A stretch of 64,000 nucleotides of DNA from Luteimonas sp. FCS-9 (GCF_001014645.1 NZ_LASZ01000013.1:1-64000); one strand, 5' to 3'. Shown: positions 37,965 to 48,442, counted from the first letter of the stretch. The notes: generated by a model from the letters alone, not told the origin. Numbers and translations are program-made.

Positions 37965-38689
37965 TCCGGGCCTTCGTCGACCTGCCGCTGCGCGAGGGCG
38001 ACACCATCGAGCTGCCCGACGACGCGGCCGCGCACCTGGTCCGCGTGCTGCGCCTGCGCGAGGGCGACGGTTGCGTGCTGTTCAACGGCGACGGCTGCGA
38101 CCACGACGCGCAGCTGACCCGGGCCGACAAGCGCGGCGCGGCCGCGCGCATCGTCGCCTCGCGCCGGGTCGAGCTCGAATCGCCGCTGCGCATCGTGCTG
38201 CTGCAGGGCATCGCCCGCGGCGAGAAGATGGACTGGATCCTGCAGAAGGCCACCGAACTGGGCGTCGCCGGGTTCGTGCCGGTGTCGAGCGACCGCAGCG
38301 AGGTCAGGCTCGACGCCGAGCGCGCGGGCAAGCGACACGCGCACTGGCGCAGCGTCGTGGTCTCGGCCTGCGAGCAGAGCTGGCGCACGCGCGTGCCCGA
38401 GGTCGCCGCGCCGCAGTCGCTGGCCGCGGCACTGGCGGCGTTGCCGCCCGGCGACGGGCGCTGGCTGCTCGACCCCGACGCGACCGCGGGGCTGGCGACG
38501 CTGCCCGCGCCGGCCGGCGAGCTGGTGCTCGCGATCGGCCCGGAGGGCGGCTGGTCGGACAACGACCGCGCCGCGCTCGTCGCCGCCGGCTTCGGCGGCC
38601 TGCGCCTGGGCCCGCGGATCCTGCGGACCGAGACCGCCGGCATCGCCGCGATCGCCGCGCTGCAGGCGCGCTTCGGGGACCTGGGCTGA
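37955..38689 (+). CDS. rsmE: 16S rRNA m3U1498 methyltransferase
   Basis: RsmE methylates N3 of U1498 in 16S rRNA. The 244-residue SPOUT-class enzyme has an N-terminal PUA-like part (DAAAHLVRVLRLREGDG). The C-terminal knotted SAM site includes LLQGIARGEKMDWILQKATELG, AIGPEGGWSDNDRAAL and LGPRILRTETAGIAA. The start is GTG 37955, overlapping the bioA end by ten bases; a GTG two codons later is also possible. Confidence 0.95.
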   Translation: MRVIRAFVDLPLREGDTIELPDDAAAHLVRVLRLREGDGCVLFNGDGCDHDAQLTRADKRGAAARIVASRRVELESPLRIVLLQGIARGEKMDWILQKATELGVAGFVPVSSDRSEVRLDAERAGKRHAHWRSVVVSACEQSWRTRVPEVAAPQSLAAALAALPPGDGRWLLDPDATAGLATLPAPAGELVLAIGPEGGWSDNDRAALVAAGFGGLRLGPRILRTETAGIAAIAALQARFGDLG

Positions 38690-38720
38690 GGCCGGGCTTC
38701 GGCGCCGGATTCCCGTCGCC

Positions 38721-39194
38721 CTAGGCCACCACTCCGCGCAGCGCGCGCTCGATCGCATCGAGGTCCGGGATCTGCACGACCTCCTCGCCCAGTCGCACGC
38801 GGGCGCGTACCGCGAACGGCAGCGACGCGCCGCCCTCGGTGCCGGCATCGACCAGTTGGCCGGGCGAGACCGTGACCAGGCGCGGGAAGCCGTGGGTCAC
38901 CAGCGCGAAGTACGGCAGGCGCGCATCGCCGCCGAGCGCCTTGAGCACGATCACCTTGCTGCCGAGCCCGGCCGCATCGTCTTCCTGGCCCGACAGCGTC
39001 GCGAACGCGACCAGCGGCAGGCGCCAGCCGCGCCAGCGCAGCCGGCCCGGCAGCCAGGCCGGCGCCGCCGGGACCGGTTCGGGCGCCGAATACGACAGCA
39101 CCTCGGAGATCGTCGCGTTCGGCAACAGCAGCGGGGTCGAGCCGACCCGGATCAGCACGCAGCGGATGTCGTGCGCGGCGTTCACAGCGTCCAT
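38721..39194 (-). CDS. chpC: CheW-like protein of the Pil-Chp pathway (ChpC)
   Basis: The 157-residue protein is a single CheW-type SH3-like domain: IRVGSTPLLLPNATISEVLS at the start, GRLRWRGWRLPLVAF in the middle, and VVQIPDLDAIERAL at the end. In P. aeruginosa ChpC is a second CheW adaptor that feeds additional receptors into ChpA. It overlaps the CheB-like gene by 13 bases at the end of the cluster, matching the P. aeruginosa gene order. Confidence 0.82.
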   Translation of the reverse strand: MDAVNAAHDIRCVLIRVGSTPLLLPNATISEVLSYSAPEPVPAAPAWLPGRLRWRGWRLPLVAFATLSGQEDDAAGLGSKVIVLKALGGDARLPYFALVTHGFPRLVTVSPGQLVDAGTEGGASLPFAVRARVRLGEEVVQIPDLDAIERALRGVVA

Positions 39195-40549
39195 GACCCG
39201 TCCTCGATCGCGGGGCCGGGCGCGGCGTCGGGCATCCAGCGCTCGACGAGCCACGCGGCGATCTGCGCCGGCGCGCCGCTCCGGCCGCCGCGTGCGACCA
39301 GCGCGTGCGTCGCGGCCGGATCGTAGCAGCCCGGCTCGGACTGCGCGGCGACCAGCGCGCCGTGCCATGCCGGCCCCGTGGCCAGTTCGACCAGCGCGGG
39401 ATCGGCGCCGCTGAGCAGCAGCCACGCGCTGTCGTCGGGCGGCACCGCCCGCGCGAGCGCCGCGAGGTCGCCGTCGGCGGCGAAGCGCAGCTGCCCGCCG
39501 GCGCGCAGCGGTAGCAGGTCGGGCGGCAGGAAGTAGACCTCGCCCGGCGCGATCGTCATGCCCGCCTCGGCCAACTGCACCGGGGCGGCGGTCACGCGCG
39601 CCATCTGGCGCACGAGCCGGTCGTAGCGCCCGCCGTCGAGGCGCAGCCGCACCAGGACCGGACGCGGGAAGCCCTCGGGCAGCGCGGCCAGCAATTGCCT
39701 GACTGCATCCGGACCGCCCAGGCCGCCGTCCACGAGCACCAGGCCGCGCTGCGGGCCCTGTCCGTAGCTGTCGGCATCGGCCAGCGACAGGCCGGCGATC
39801 CGCTGCTCGAGCTCGGCGAGGTCGGTCGCCGGCTTGGCCGGTGCCAGCGACGCGTCGGCGTCGGGCGTGGCGGCGAGCCCGCGGAACGACGGCAGCGCGT
39901 CGAGGTCGGACGCCGGCGGGGCGGACGTTGAGCCGGCGTCGGCATCGGCCGGCGCGTCGAGCGATGCGAGGCCGGCGGCGTCGGGCAGGTTCGCGTCGTC
40001 GTCCGGGTCGCGCACGGGCGCGAACGGGCCGTCGTCGAGTGCCAGCACGAACGCGGGCGGCGCCGGCGGGCCGTCGGGCGGCTCGCCGTACTCGGCGGCC
40101 ACCGGGTCGAACGCATGGGCGGCGCCGTCGGCACGCGGCGCGGCCGGTGCGGGCGCGATCGATGCGGCATCGACGTCCATCGCACCGGCACCCGGCGGCA
40201 GCGCGTCGTGGCGCAATCGCAGCTTGACGGCGAGATGGCGGACCCAGCGCGCGGCGTCCCAGCCGCTGCGCTCGAGCACCAGCGCGGTCTCCTCGAACAC
40301 CACGATCCGCCCGGGCCGTTCGAGCGCCGGCGCGAGCGCGTCCAGGGCGTCCTCGACCGCCGGCTCGAGCGCGACGACGATCGCCTCCGGGGCGAGCGCG
40401 TCGAGGGCACGGACGTCCGCGGCCAGCGGGTCGACGGGCCGCAGCACGTCCGCGCCCGCCTCCACCAGCCCCTCGACGATCCGATCGCAGGCCGGCCCCG
40501 GCCGGGCCAGCACGACCACGCGGGTCGCGGGCGCTGCGCGCTCAGCCAT
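39182..40549 (-). CDS. CheB/ChpB-like protein with degenerate methylesterase domain
   Basis: The 455-residue protein sits where chpB (a CheB methylesterase) lies in P. aeruginosa. Its C-terminal half aligns by eye with the CheB catalytic domain (APGEVYFLPPDLLPL is recognisable). However, the nucleophile motif GASTGG is replaced by DGGLGG, the His of the QHM-type motif by a Leu-Arg-Leu stretch, and the GMGxDG Asp region by LLSGADPAL. The N-terminal REC-like part lacks a phospho-acceptor Asp. A long acidic linker (about 120-240) joins them. It is probably not a methylesterase. Confidence 0.8.
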   Translation of the reverse strand: MAERAAPATRVVVLARPGPACDRIVEGLVEAGADVLRPVDPLAADVRALDALAPEAIVVALEPAVEDALDALAPALERPGRIVVFEETALVLERSGWDAARWVRHLAVKLRLRHDALPPGAGAMDVDAASIAPAPAAPRADGAAHAFDPVAAEYGEPPDGPPAPPAFVLALDDGPFAPVRDPDDDANLPDAAGLASLDAPADADAGSTSAPPASDLDALPSFRGLAATPDADASLAPAKPATDLAELEQRIAGLSLADADSYGQGPQRGLVLVDGGLGGPDAVRQLLAALPEGFPRPVLVRLRLDGGRYDRLVRQMARVTAAPVQLAEAGMTIAPGEVYFLPPDLLPLRAGGQLRFAADGDLAALARAVPPDDSAWLLLSGADPALVELATGPAWHGALVAAQSEPGCYDPAATHALVARGGRSGAPAQIAAWLVERWMPDAAPGPAIEDGSWTL

Positions 40550-43500
40550 CGTCGCGCTCCGGTCCGAGCAGCGCCTGCACGTGACGCAGCAGCTCGGACT
40601 CCTGGTACGGCTTGCCGAGGTAGCGGTCGACGCCGATCTCCAGCGCGCGCTCGCGGTGCTTGTCGCCCGTGCGGGAGGTGATCATCATCAGCGGCAGCTC
40701 GCGCAGCCGCGGATCGGCCTTCATCCGCATCGCCAGTTCGTAGCCATCCATGCGCGGCATCTCGATGTCGAGGAGTACGAGGTCGGGGATGCGCTCGTCC
40801 ATGCGCTCGAGCGCGTCGACGCCATCCTTCGCGGTCACCACTTCCAGCCCCTGCCGTTCCAGCGCGCGGCCGGTGACCTTGCGCATCGTGATCGAATCGT
40901 CGACCACCAGCACCAGCGGCACCGCGCGCGCGCCGGACGCGGCCGGCGCATCGGTCGCCTCGGCCGGTGCGTCCGTCGTCCGCTGCGCGGCCTGCCGGCG
41001 CGCCAGCGGCGCGATGTCCAGGATCACGACCACGCGGCCGTCGCCCATGATCGTGGCGCCGAAGATGCCCGGGATCGACGTGACCTGCGGGCCGACCGGC
41101 TTCACGACGATCTCGCGGTTGCCCAGGATCTCGTCCACCGCCACGGCGGCCCGCAGTTCGCCGGCGCGGATCAGCAGCAGCGGCATCTGCAGCTGGCCCT
41201 CGGCGCGCGCCGGCGCCTGGCCGACCAGACGGCCGAGGTCGTGCAGGTCGTAGTCCTCGTCGCCGTAGCGGTAGCCGCCGCCGGCGCGCAGCGCGTCGCG
41301 GGCGATGCGTCCCACGCCGCGCACCGAGGCGATCGGGACCGCGAACGTGGTCTCGCCGATGCGCACGAACGCGGCCTGGGTCACCGCGAGCGTCTGCGGC
41401 AGGCGCAGCACGAACGTGGTGCCGGCGCCGTCCTGCGAGCGGATGTCGACACTGCCTCCGAGCTGGCGCACTTCGCGGGCGACGACGTCCAGCCCGACGC
41501 CGCGACCGGCCACGTGGCTGAGCGCGGTCGCGGTCGAAAAACCGGGCTGCAGGATCAGCGCGTCCAGGTCGCCCTGCGCGATCTCCGCATCCGGCGCCAG
41601 CAGGCCCCGCGCCTGGGCGCGGCGGCGGATCGCGGCGCGGTCGAGACCGGCGCCGTCGTCGGCGACCTCCAGCACGATCTCCGAACCCTCGCGGCGGACC
41701 GCGATCCGGACGCCGCCCTCCTCCGGCTTGCCGGCCGCCCGTCGCGCCGCCGGCGATTCGAGCCCGTGCGCGACCGCATTGCGCAGCAGGTGCTCGAGCG
41801 GCGACACCATGCGTTCGAGCACGTTGCGGTCGAGCTCGCCCTGGGTGCCGGCCAGATGCAGCTGCACCTGCTTGCCGGTGTCCTGCGCGGCCTGCCGGAC
41901 CACGCGGCGCAGGCGCGGTACGAGGCCGTCGAACGGGACCATGCGCGTGCGCATCAGTCCTTCCTGGAGATCCGAGCTCACGCGCGACTGCTGCTGCAGC
42001 AGCGATTCGTAGTGCCGGGTCTGGTCGTCGAGCGTCTGCTGCAGGCTGTCCAGGTCGGCGGCGGTCTCGCCCAGCGCGCGCGACAGCTGCTGCAGCGTCG
42101 AGAAGCGGTCGAGTTCCAGCGGGTCGAACGCGACGTCGCCGGCGTCGCCCTCGCGCCGGTAGCGCGCGACGATCTGGGCCTCGGTCTCGATGTCGAGCCG
42201 GCGCAGCTGGTCGCGCAGGCGGTCGTTGGTCTGTGCCAGTTCGAGCATCGCGCCGCGGAACGTGCCGAGTTGCTGTTCGAGCCGCGCGCGGTAGATCGCG
42301 ACCTCGCCGGCGTAGGTGACCAGGCGGTCGAGCAGGCCGGCGCGGATGCGCACCTGTTCCTGCGGTCCGCGCACGCCGTCCTCGTCGCCCTCGGCCGCGA
42401 CCTCGGCAACCGGCAACGGCGCCGACAGCGGCGCGAGGACCGCACGGGGCGACGCAGCGCCGGCCGCGTCCGCGGTCTGCTCGCGGGCCGCGGCGTCGCG
42501 TGCGGTCGCGACGAATGCCTCGACCAGTGCCGGCGACGGCCCGACCGCCAGGCGCCCGCCTGCGCGCACGACCATCGCGTGCAGCCGATCGAAGCCGCGC
42601 TCAAGCAGCGCGAGTTCGTCGCGGCGCAGCGCCTGGCGTCGCTCGGCGACCGCTTCGAGCAGCGTCTCCATGGCGTGGCCGAGGTCGCCGACGGCCATCA
42701 GCCCGGCCATCCGCGCGCTGCCCTTGAGCGTGTGCAGGCCGCGCTGGAGGCCCGCGATCGCCGCGCTCGCGCCGGGATCCTCGCGCAGCAGCGCCAGCCG
42801 CGCGTCGGCGTCGTCGAGCAGGTCGATGCCTTCCTCGACGAAGATGTCGACCAGTTCCGGGTCCAGGCCGGCCAGGTCGAGCGGTCCGTCGGGATCGCCG
42901 TCGGCATCCAGGCCAGGCGTCGCCGGACCCGGCACCGCGTCGGGGTCCTCGGCGGACGCGCTCGCCACGGCGGGGACAATCGGGGCGTCCGGTGGACGAT
43001 CGTCGGCGCGCGTGTCGGTGACGTCGGTGGCGTCGGTCGTCTCGGCCGCGTTCGCCGCGTCGGGGGCACCATCGGCCGGCGCGCTCGCCCGCTCCACGGC
43101 GCGCGATGCCAGCGTCTCGTAGCGGCGTCGCTCGGCGGCGAGGACGCCCGCATCGATCGCCGCCTGCCGCTGCTGCGCGGCCCGCGTGTGTTCGCGATGC
43201 GCCGTGTCGAGGCGTGCGGCCTCGGCACGCTCCGCCTCGAGCCGCTCGGTCTCCCGCCGCTCGCGCTCCAGGCGTTCGGCCTCGGCGCGTTCCGCTACCT
43301 CGCGCGCCGCCTCCGCGCGTGCGCGTTCCCGGCGCTCCGCCTCGAGCCGCTCGGTCTCGAGGCGCTCGGCGTCGAGCCGCTCCGCTTCCAGTCGCTCGAT
43401 CGCGGACGCCTCGTCGTCCGCGATCGGCGCGTCGGGTTCTGCGAAGTCGTAGACCGGCGCGGGCGGCGCCCCGAGACGGTCGCGCGCGACGCACAGCCGG

Positions 43501-45800
43501 GCCGCGAGCACCGGCAGCGAGGGAATGCGCGGGTCGTCGTCGTGCAGGCGCACGAGCGTCTCGCGCAACGCCTGGCGCAGTTCGTCGATCGCGTCCACCG
43601 CCTCGGGGTCGGGCGGGGACGGCGCGGCGACCAGGCGACGGGCGTAATCCTCGGCCGGCCCCAGCAGCAGTCCGACGGCAGGGACCTCGGCCACCGCGAA
43701 CGCCCCGTGCATCGTATGCAGCGCGCGCAGCAGGCGCTCGACGTCGAAGGCGTCGCCGGCGCGGACCGCCGCGAGCCAGGCATCGACCGTATCCAGGTGC
43801 GCGCTCGCATCGGCATCGAGGATCTCGAGCAGCAGCGCGTCGATTCGCGCCGGCACCGTTTCCGCGGGCGGCCCGGCCTGCGGCGCCGCTGTCGCGTGCG
43901 CCGGCGCGCGGGTAGGCAGGGTCGGCAGGGTCTCGTCGCCGGCCGCGATGCGTGCGATCGCATCGGCGAGCGCGTCCACGTCGAGCGACAGCGGCGCCTC
44001 GTCGCGCAGCGCCGCCTCCAGCGCCGGCAGCGCGCGCGCGGCCAGCATCACCGCCGCCACGACCGCGGGGCTGGCCGGGCGCAGGCCGTCGATCACCCGG
44101 TTGAGCAGGGATTCGACCGCCCAGGCGAACTCGCCGAGCTCGAGCGCGCCGACCAGCCGTCCGTTGCCCTTCAGCGTGTGGAACACGCGGCGCAGCGGAC
44201 GCAACAGCTGGGGATCGTCGGGACGTTGCCGCCAGTCGGGCAGCAGCGTGTCGAGATGCGCGATCTCGTCGGCCAGTTCCTCGAGGAAGATCGCCCGGAT
44301 CTCGTCGTCGATGTCGCCGGCCACGGGCGCAAAGCCGCCCCGTTGCGCGATGTCGGGCGCCGTTTCGGGCTGAAGCCCGTGTTCGGGCTCGGACGCGACC
44401 GTCGCGGCGTCGCCGGTTCCGGGCACCGCCGCGGGTCGTCCGTCGATCTGCGGCGGCGCGTCGCGGTCGACGCGGCCGTCGGTCGCCGCGTCGGGCACCG
44501 GCCAGTAGCCGAGCGCCTCGAGGCGGGCGCGCGCCAGCTCGAGGCTGCCATCGCGATCGGCGCGCTGCTCGCGCAGCGCCTCGAGATGGACCTCCAGGCT
44601 CGCGACCGCGTCGGCGAAGGTCTCGAGCTGGTGCGCGTTCGGCACGTGGCGCCCGCCGAGCAGCTCGCGGTCCACGTACAGGCGCACGCCCGACAGGCAG
44701 GCGGCGGCCTGCGGCAGGTCGAGCATCGCCAGTGCACCGGCGACCTCGTCCAGCAGGCGCGGCACCTCGCGCAGCGCATCGTGGTCCCACCGGGTCTCGA
44801 CGAAGGCGACCAGCGCCTGGCGGGCGTCGGCGAAGCCGGCGATCGCCTCGCGGATCGCGACCGCCTTCGACTGCTGTGCCTCGGCGGCGAGCGTGCCGTC
44901 GCCGGTCGCGTTGCCCAGTTGCGCGACCTGTTCGTCCAGCGTGGCATCGACGTAGAGCAGCGCCCCGGCGATGTCCAGCAGCGCGGCCTCGTCGGCCGGG
45001 GCCGCGCCGTCAGCGATCGCGCCCAGCGCCTCGCGCTGCTGGCCGACGACCGCGCCCGCGGCGTCCAGGCCGATCATTCCCAGGGTGTCGGCGACCCGGC
45101 CCAGCAGCGTCGCCTGCGGCCGCAGCGCCGCGACGTCGCGCGCACCGGTGCGCAGGTGCAGGTCCAGCGCGTCCTTGACCCGCAGCAGGTCGTCCTTGAC
45201 CGCGGCCGACACCGTGTCGAGCAGCGCGCGGTTGCGGCCGGCCAGGCTGCCGCGCGCGTGCTCAAGCTCGGCGGCGCTCGGCGCCTCCTCCCCGGCCCCG
45301 AACGCCTCGCGCAACGCGTCGAGCGCCTCGGCCGGGACGCTGTCGTCGCCCTCGGCGTCCGCAGCCGCGGCATCGAACAGCATGCGTTCGTGCAGCGCCG
45401 CCGCGCCGCGCGCGGCGCGCAGTTCGTTGAGCAGCGGCAACAGCACGATCGGGATGTCGCGATGGCCGCCCTGCAGCCGCTCCAGGTAGTCGGGCAGCAG
45501 CAGCAGGCCGCGCAGCAGCGCCGAGGACGCCGCGTCGCGGTCGTCGACGGCCCCCTCGTGCAGCGCATCGGCCAGCCGTTCCATCTCCCCGGCCACCAGC
45601 GCGGGCGCGTGCAGCTCGACCATCCGCAGCGTCCCGGCCGCCTGGCGCAGGCAGCCGGCGCACTGGCGCAGGCGGGTGCCGTCGTCCGGCGCCTCGACGT
45701 ACCGTTCCAGCTCCATCCGCGCCTGGCGCAGCACCGCGTCGAGCTCGGGCTTGATCCAGCCCAGCATCGTGTGGTCGATGGCGTCGCGCAGCCCGCTCAT
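40542..45800 (-). CDS. chpA: Hybrid chemotaxis kinase ChpA (CheA type) of the type IV pilus pathway
   Basis: The 1752-residue kinase has an N-terminal FimL/Hpt-like helical region (1-430) and three Hpt domains, with His541 (HTLKGNGR), His695 (HTMHGA) and His1023 (HTLKGSAR). An Arg/Glu-rich helix runs 800-895. A dimerisation segment (about 1150-1290) is followed by HATPase_c with LLRNAVAHGLESP, DDGAGLD and GRGVGLDVV, then a CheW domain (about 1463-1605) and a C-terminal receiver with Asp1678 in LVLLDIEMPRMDG. It phosphorylates PilG and PilH to control pilus extension, retraction and cAMP signalling. It starts 20 bases after pilJ ends. Confidence 0.95.
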   Translation of the reverse strand: MSGLRDAIDHTMLGWIKPELDAVLRQARMELERYVEAPDDGTRLRQCAGCLRQAAGTLRMVELHAPALVAGEMERLADALHEGAVDDRDAASSALLRGLLLLPDYLERLQGGHRDIPIVLLPLLNELRAARGAAALHERMLFDAAAADAEGDDSVPAEALDALREAFGAGEEAPSAAELEHARGSLAGRNRALLDTVSAAVKDDLLRVKDALDLHLRTGARDVAALRPQATLLGRVADTLGMIGLDAAGAVVGQQREALGAIADGAAPADEAALLDIAGALLYVDATLDEQVAQLGNATGDGTLAAEAQQSKAVAIREAIAGFADARQALVAFVETRWDHDALREVPRLLDEVAGALAMLDLPQAAACLSGVRLYVDRELLGGRHVPNAHQLETFADAVASLEVHLEALREQRADRDGSLELARARLEALGYWPVPDAATDGRVDRDAPPQIDGRPAAVPGTGDAATVASEPEHGLQPETAPDIAQRGGFAPVAGDIDDEIRAIFLEELADEIAHLDTLLPDWRQRPDDPQLLRPLRRVFHTLKGNGRLVGALELGEFAWAVESLLNRVIDGLRPASPAVVAAVMLAARALPALEAALRDEAPLSLDVDALADAIARIAAGDETLPTLPTRAPAHATAAPQAGPPAETVPARIDALLLEILDADASAHLDTVDAWLAAVRAGDAFDVERLLRALHTMHGAFAVAEVPAVGLLLGPAEDYARRLVAAPSPPDPEAVDAIDELRQALRETLVRLHDDDPRIPSLPVLAARLCVARDRLGAPPAPVYDFAEPDAPIADDEASAIERLEAERLDAERLETERLEAERRERARAEAAREVAERAEAERLERERRETERLEAERAEAARLDTAHREHTRAAQQRQAAIDAGVLAAERRRYETLASRAVERASAPADGAPDAANAAETTDATDVTDTRADDRPPDAPIVPAVASASAEDPDAVPGPATPGLDADGDPDGPLDLAGLDPELVDIFVEEGIDLLDDADARLALLREDPGASAAIAGLQRGLHTLKGSARMAGLMAVGDLGHAMETLLEAVAERRQALRRDELALLERGFDRLHAMVVRAGGRLAVGPSPALVEAFVATARDAAAREQTADAAGAASPRAVLAPLSAPLPVAEVAAEGDEDGVRGPQEQVRIRAGLLDRLVTYAGEVAIYRARLEQQLGTFRGAMLELAQTNDRLRDQLRRLDIETEAQIVARYRREGDAGDVAFDPLELDRFSTLQQLSRALGETAADLDSLQQTLDDQTRHYESLLQQQSRVSSDLQEGLMRTRMVPFDGLVPRLRRVVRQAAQDTGKQVQLHLAGTQGELDRNVLERMVSPLEHLLRNAVAHGLESPAARRAAGKPEEGGVRIAVRREGSEIVLEVADDGAGLDRAAIRRRAQARGLLAPDAEIAQGDLDALILQPGFSTATALSHVAGRGVGLDVVAREVRQLGGSVDIRSQDGAGTTFVLRLPQTLAVTQAAFVRIGETTFAVPIASVRGVGRIARDALRAGGGYRYGDEDYDLHDLGRLVGQAPARAEGQLQMPLLLIRAGELRAAVAVDEILGNREIVVKPVGPQVTSIPGIFGATIMGDGRVVVILDIAPLARRQAAQRTTDAPAEATDAPAASGARAVPLVLVVDDSITMRKVTGRALERQGLEVVTAKDGVDALERMDERIPDLVLLDIEMPRMDGYELAMRMKADPRLRELPLMMITSRTGDKHRERALEIGVDRYLGKPYQESELLRHVQALLGPERDDG

Positions 45801-45820
45801 GGATCGATCCGCGTCCCGGC

Positions 45821-47842
45821 TCAGGTCGGCAGCTTGAAGTCGGCGACCGAGCGGCGCAGGTCGGCGGCGAGCTGGGCGAGGTTGCCGATCGATTCGGCCG
45901 TCTGGCTGGCGCCGCGCGAGGTCTGCGCGGTGATCGACTGGATCGTGTGCATCGCCTCGGTGATGTTGGTCGCGGCCGAGGACTGCTGCTGCGCGGCCGA
46001 GGAAATGCCCTCGATGAGGTCGGCCAGGCTGGTCGAGACGTTCTCGATCTCGCCCAGCGCGGTGCCCGCGTCCTCGGCCAGGCGCGCGCCGGCGACGACC
46101 TCGGAGGTCGTCTGCTCCATCGAGGTGACCGCCTCGTTGGTGTCGGACTGGATGGTCTGCACGAGCGTTTCGATGCGGCGCGTCGCGCTGGTGGCGCGCT
46201 CGGCCAGGCGCTGCACCTCGTCGGCGACGACCGCGAAGCCGCGGCCCGCCTCGCCGGCCGAGGCGGCCTGGATCGCGGCGTTGAGCGCCAGGATGTTGGT
46301 CTGCTCGGAGATGTCGGTGATCAGCTCGACGATCGACCCGATCTCCTGCGAGCTCTCGCCCAGGCGCTTGATCCGCTTGGAGGTCTCCTGGATCTGGTCG
46401 CGGATCGAATCCATGCCTGCGATCGTCTCGCGCACCACGCCCGCACCCTTGGTCGCGATCCGCACCGAGCGCTGCGCGACGTCGGCCGATTCGGAGGAGT
46501 TGCGCGAGACCTGATCGATGCTGACGGCGATCTCGTTGATGCGGTCGGAGGCCGAATTGATCTCGTGCGCCTGGTGCTCGGCGGCGTCGGCCAGGTGCAT
46601 CGCGGTGGCGCGGGTCTCCTGCGCGCTCGAGGCGACCTGCACCGAGGTGTCGTTGATGGTCTGCACCAGGCTGCGCAGCTGCTCGATCGCGTTGTTGATC
46701 GAGTCGGCGATCGCGCCGGTGATGTCCTCGGTGACCGAGGCCTTGACGGTCAGGTCGCCCTCGGCGAGCGCGCCCATCTCGTCGAGCAGCCGCATGATCG
46801 CTTCCTGGTTGCGGTTGTTGAGCTCGAGCGAGGTCTCGTAGCGCCGGCGCTGCGCACGGTTGAGCTCGGTCACCAGGCCGGCGATCGCGGCCAGCGCCAG
46901 CAGGCCGGCGATGATGCTGATCCACACGTTGCCCAGCAGGCTGCGGTCGCGCAGCGAGCCGAAGGCGGTGAAGGCGTTGAACAGCGCCTCGCTCTCGGCC
47001 AGCAGGCGGTCGGAGCCGGCGACCAGTTCGCCGGCGGCGGCCTGGGCCTGGAACAGCTGCTCGCTGCTGGCGAGGATCGCCTCCAGATCGGTGCGCATCT
47101 GCGCCCAGGCCTCGTCGGCCCGCGCCAGCGCTGCCAGCGCGTTGCCGTTGGTCAGCGCCTGCAGTTCGCGCGTCGGCTCGCCCTCGCGCAGGCCGGTCAT
47201 CACCTGCTGGAAGTCCTCGACGTTGCGGCGCAGGCCCTGGCCGGCGACCGCGGCGGCGCTGCCGCCGGCCTGCACCTCGGTCACCCGGCGCGCCATGTCG
47301 CCGGCGATCACCACCTGGCGCAGCGCCATGTACACCTGCGAGGACGGCGAGCCGCTGCTCGACATCGCCCGCACCAGTTCGTCGAGCAGCGCCTGCAGCT
47401 GGGGGACGCGCTGGCTGAAGCGGTCGGCGTGGCCGGCGAACGCGGTGACCGCGGCCTCGCCGTCGGCCAGCCGCGCCGCGCTCGTGCCCAGCGGCTCCCA
47501 GGTCCGGGCCACCGCGCCGATCGGGCCGGACACGCCCGCGGTCTGGCCGTAGCGGTCCTCGAGCTGCCGGATGTCGCTCTCGATCTGCGCCCGGGTCGCG
47601 TTGAACGCCGCGAACGCGGCGGCATTGCCGCGGGCCGCCTCCGAGCCCTGGTTGGCCAGCCGCTGGCTGTCCACGCGCAGGTTCGAGGCCGAGAAGCTCG
47701 CGCTGCCCAGCTGCGCGGCGCGCCACGTGCCGTAGCCGGTGTTGAGGATGAGGATCGTGCCGGCGACGATCAGCAGCACGACCCAGAAGTTCGTGCCGAG
47801 AATGCGCCGCTTGCCTGCGCTGGGATCGACGACTGTGCTCAT
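45821..47842 (-). CDS. pilJ: Methyl-accepting chemotaxis protein PilJ
   Basis: PilJ is the receptor of the Pil-Chp system, thought to sense pilin engagement at the poles. The 673-residue protein has TM1 (about 20-40), two PilJ-type helical periplasmic modules (about 45-310), TM2 (about 315-335), a HAMP-like region with [22 protein letters not shown], and a cytoplasmic signalling hairpin. The hairpin tip is [28 protein letters not shown] (key residues N, E, R). No CheR-type methyltransferase gene follows, unlike in P. aeruginosa. Confidence 0.95.
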   Translation of the reverse strand: MSTVVDPSAGKRRILGTNFWVVLLIVAGTILILNTGYGTWRAAQLGSASFSASNLRVDSQRLANQGSEAARGNAAAFAAFNATRAQIESDIRQLEDRYGQTAGVSGPIGAVARTWEPLGTSAARLADGEAAVTAFAGHADRFSQRVPQLQALLDELVRAMSSSGSPSSQVYMALRQVVIAGDMARRVTEVQAGGSAAAVAGQGLRRNVEDFQQVMTGLREGEPTRELQALTNGNALAALARADEAWAQMRTDLEAILASSEQLFQAQAAAGELVAGSDRLLAESEALFNAFTAFGSLRDRSLLGNVWISIIAGLLALAAIAGLVTELNRAQRRRYETSLELNNRNQEAIMRLLDEMGALAEGDLTVKASVTEDITGAIADSINNAIEQLRSLVQTINDTSVQVASSAQETRATAMHLADAAEHQAHEINSASDRINEIAVSIDQVSRNSSESADVAQRSVRIATKGAGVVRETIAGMDSIRDQIQETSKRIKRLGESSQEIGSIVELITDISEQTNILALNAAIQAASAGEAGRGFAVVADEVQRLAERATSATRRIETLVQTIQSDTNEAVTSMEQTTSEVVAGARLAEDAGTALGEIENVSTSLADLIEGISSAAQQQSSAATNITEAMHTIQSITAQTSRGASQTAESIGNLAQLAADLRRSVADFKLPT

Positions 47843-47878
47843 GCGTTGCGTTTCCTGATCGTGGTGCGCGCCGCGGCG

Positions 47879-48442
47879 TCAGGCCGCGGCATGTCTGAAC
47901 TCGGGCGTGCGGGTCAGGCGGTCGAGGCTGAAGACCCCCCAGGTCGCATCGGCCTGCGCATAGGCACGGTCGACGAAGTGCGCATAGCGCCCGCCGGCGA
48001 CGCGGTCGGCCGGCACCGCATCCGCCTCGAGAAAGCTGCGCTGGCCGAACAGTTCGTCGATCGTGACCGCGACGTCGCCGCCGGGCTGGCGGACCAGCAG
48101 CACCCGCTGCCCGTCCTGCAGCACGCTGCGCTCGCCCTCCAGGAACTGCCGCAGGTCGACGATCGGCAGCAGCGCGCCGCGCACGTTGCCCACGCCCAGC
48201 ATCCACGGCTGCGCGCCGGGCACCGGCGTGACCGGCGGCATCGGCAGGATCTCGACGACCTCGTCGAACGCCGATGCCAGCAGCCGGCGGCCGATGCGGT
48301 AGCCGACGCCGCGCCACAGGCCCGGCGCGTCCAGCTGCTCGGGCAGGCCGGCGACGTGCGCCAGGCTGCGCCGCTCGTAGCCGGCCAGCAGCGCGAAGGC
48401 CTCGGACGCCGGCCCCGGTGCCTCGGGCACGGTGGCGTTCAC
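47879..48442 (-). CDS. pilI: CheW-type adaptor PilI
   Basis: PilI couples PilJ to the ChpA kinase. The 187-residue protein has a CheW domain with GYRIGRRLLASAFDEVVEIL, PWMLGVGNVRGALLPIVDLRQFL and VAVTIDELFGQRSF. GTG 48442 overlaps the pilH stop (GTGA), so translation is coupled. It lies between pilH and pilJ as in other Pil-Chp clusters. Confidence 0.93.
   Translation of the reverse strand: MNATVPEAPGPASEAFALLAGYERRSLAHVAGLPEQLDAPGLWRGVGYRIGRRLLASAFDEVVEILPMPPVTPVPGAQPWMLGVGNVRGALLPIVDLRQFLEGERSVLQDGQRVLLVRQPGGDVAVTIDELFGQRSFLEADAVPADRVAGGRYAHFVDRAYAQADATWGVFSLDRLTRTPEFRHAAA

Noticed and set aside
43116-43430. Internal repeats in chpA as a CRISPR or tandem DNA repeat
   Set aside because: The periodicity follows codons for an Arg/Glu-rich helix and varies in unit sequence; there are no constant repeats with unique spacers.
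39834-46514. A 2226-codon open frame on the plus strand opposite chpA and pilJ
   Set aside because: It is the antisense shadow of two well-supported genes in GC-rich DNA; its translation is low-complexity Arg/Ala/Asp-rich with no family features.
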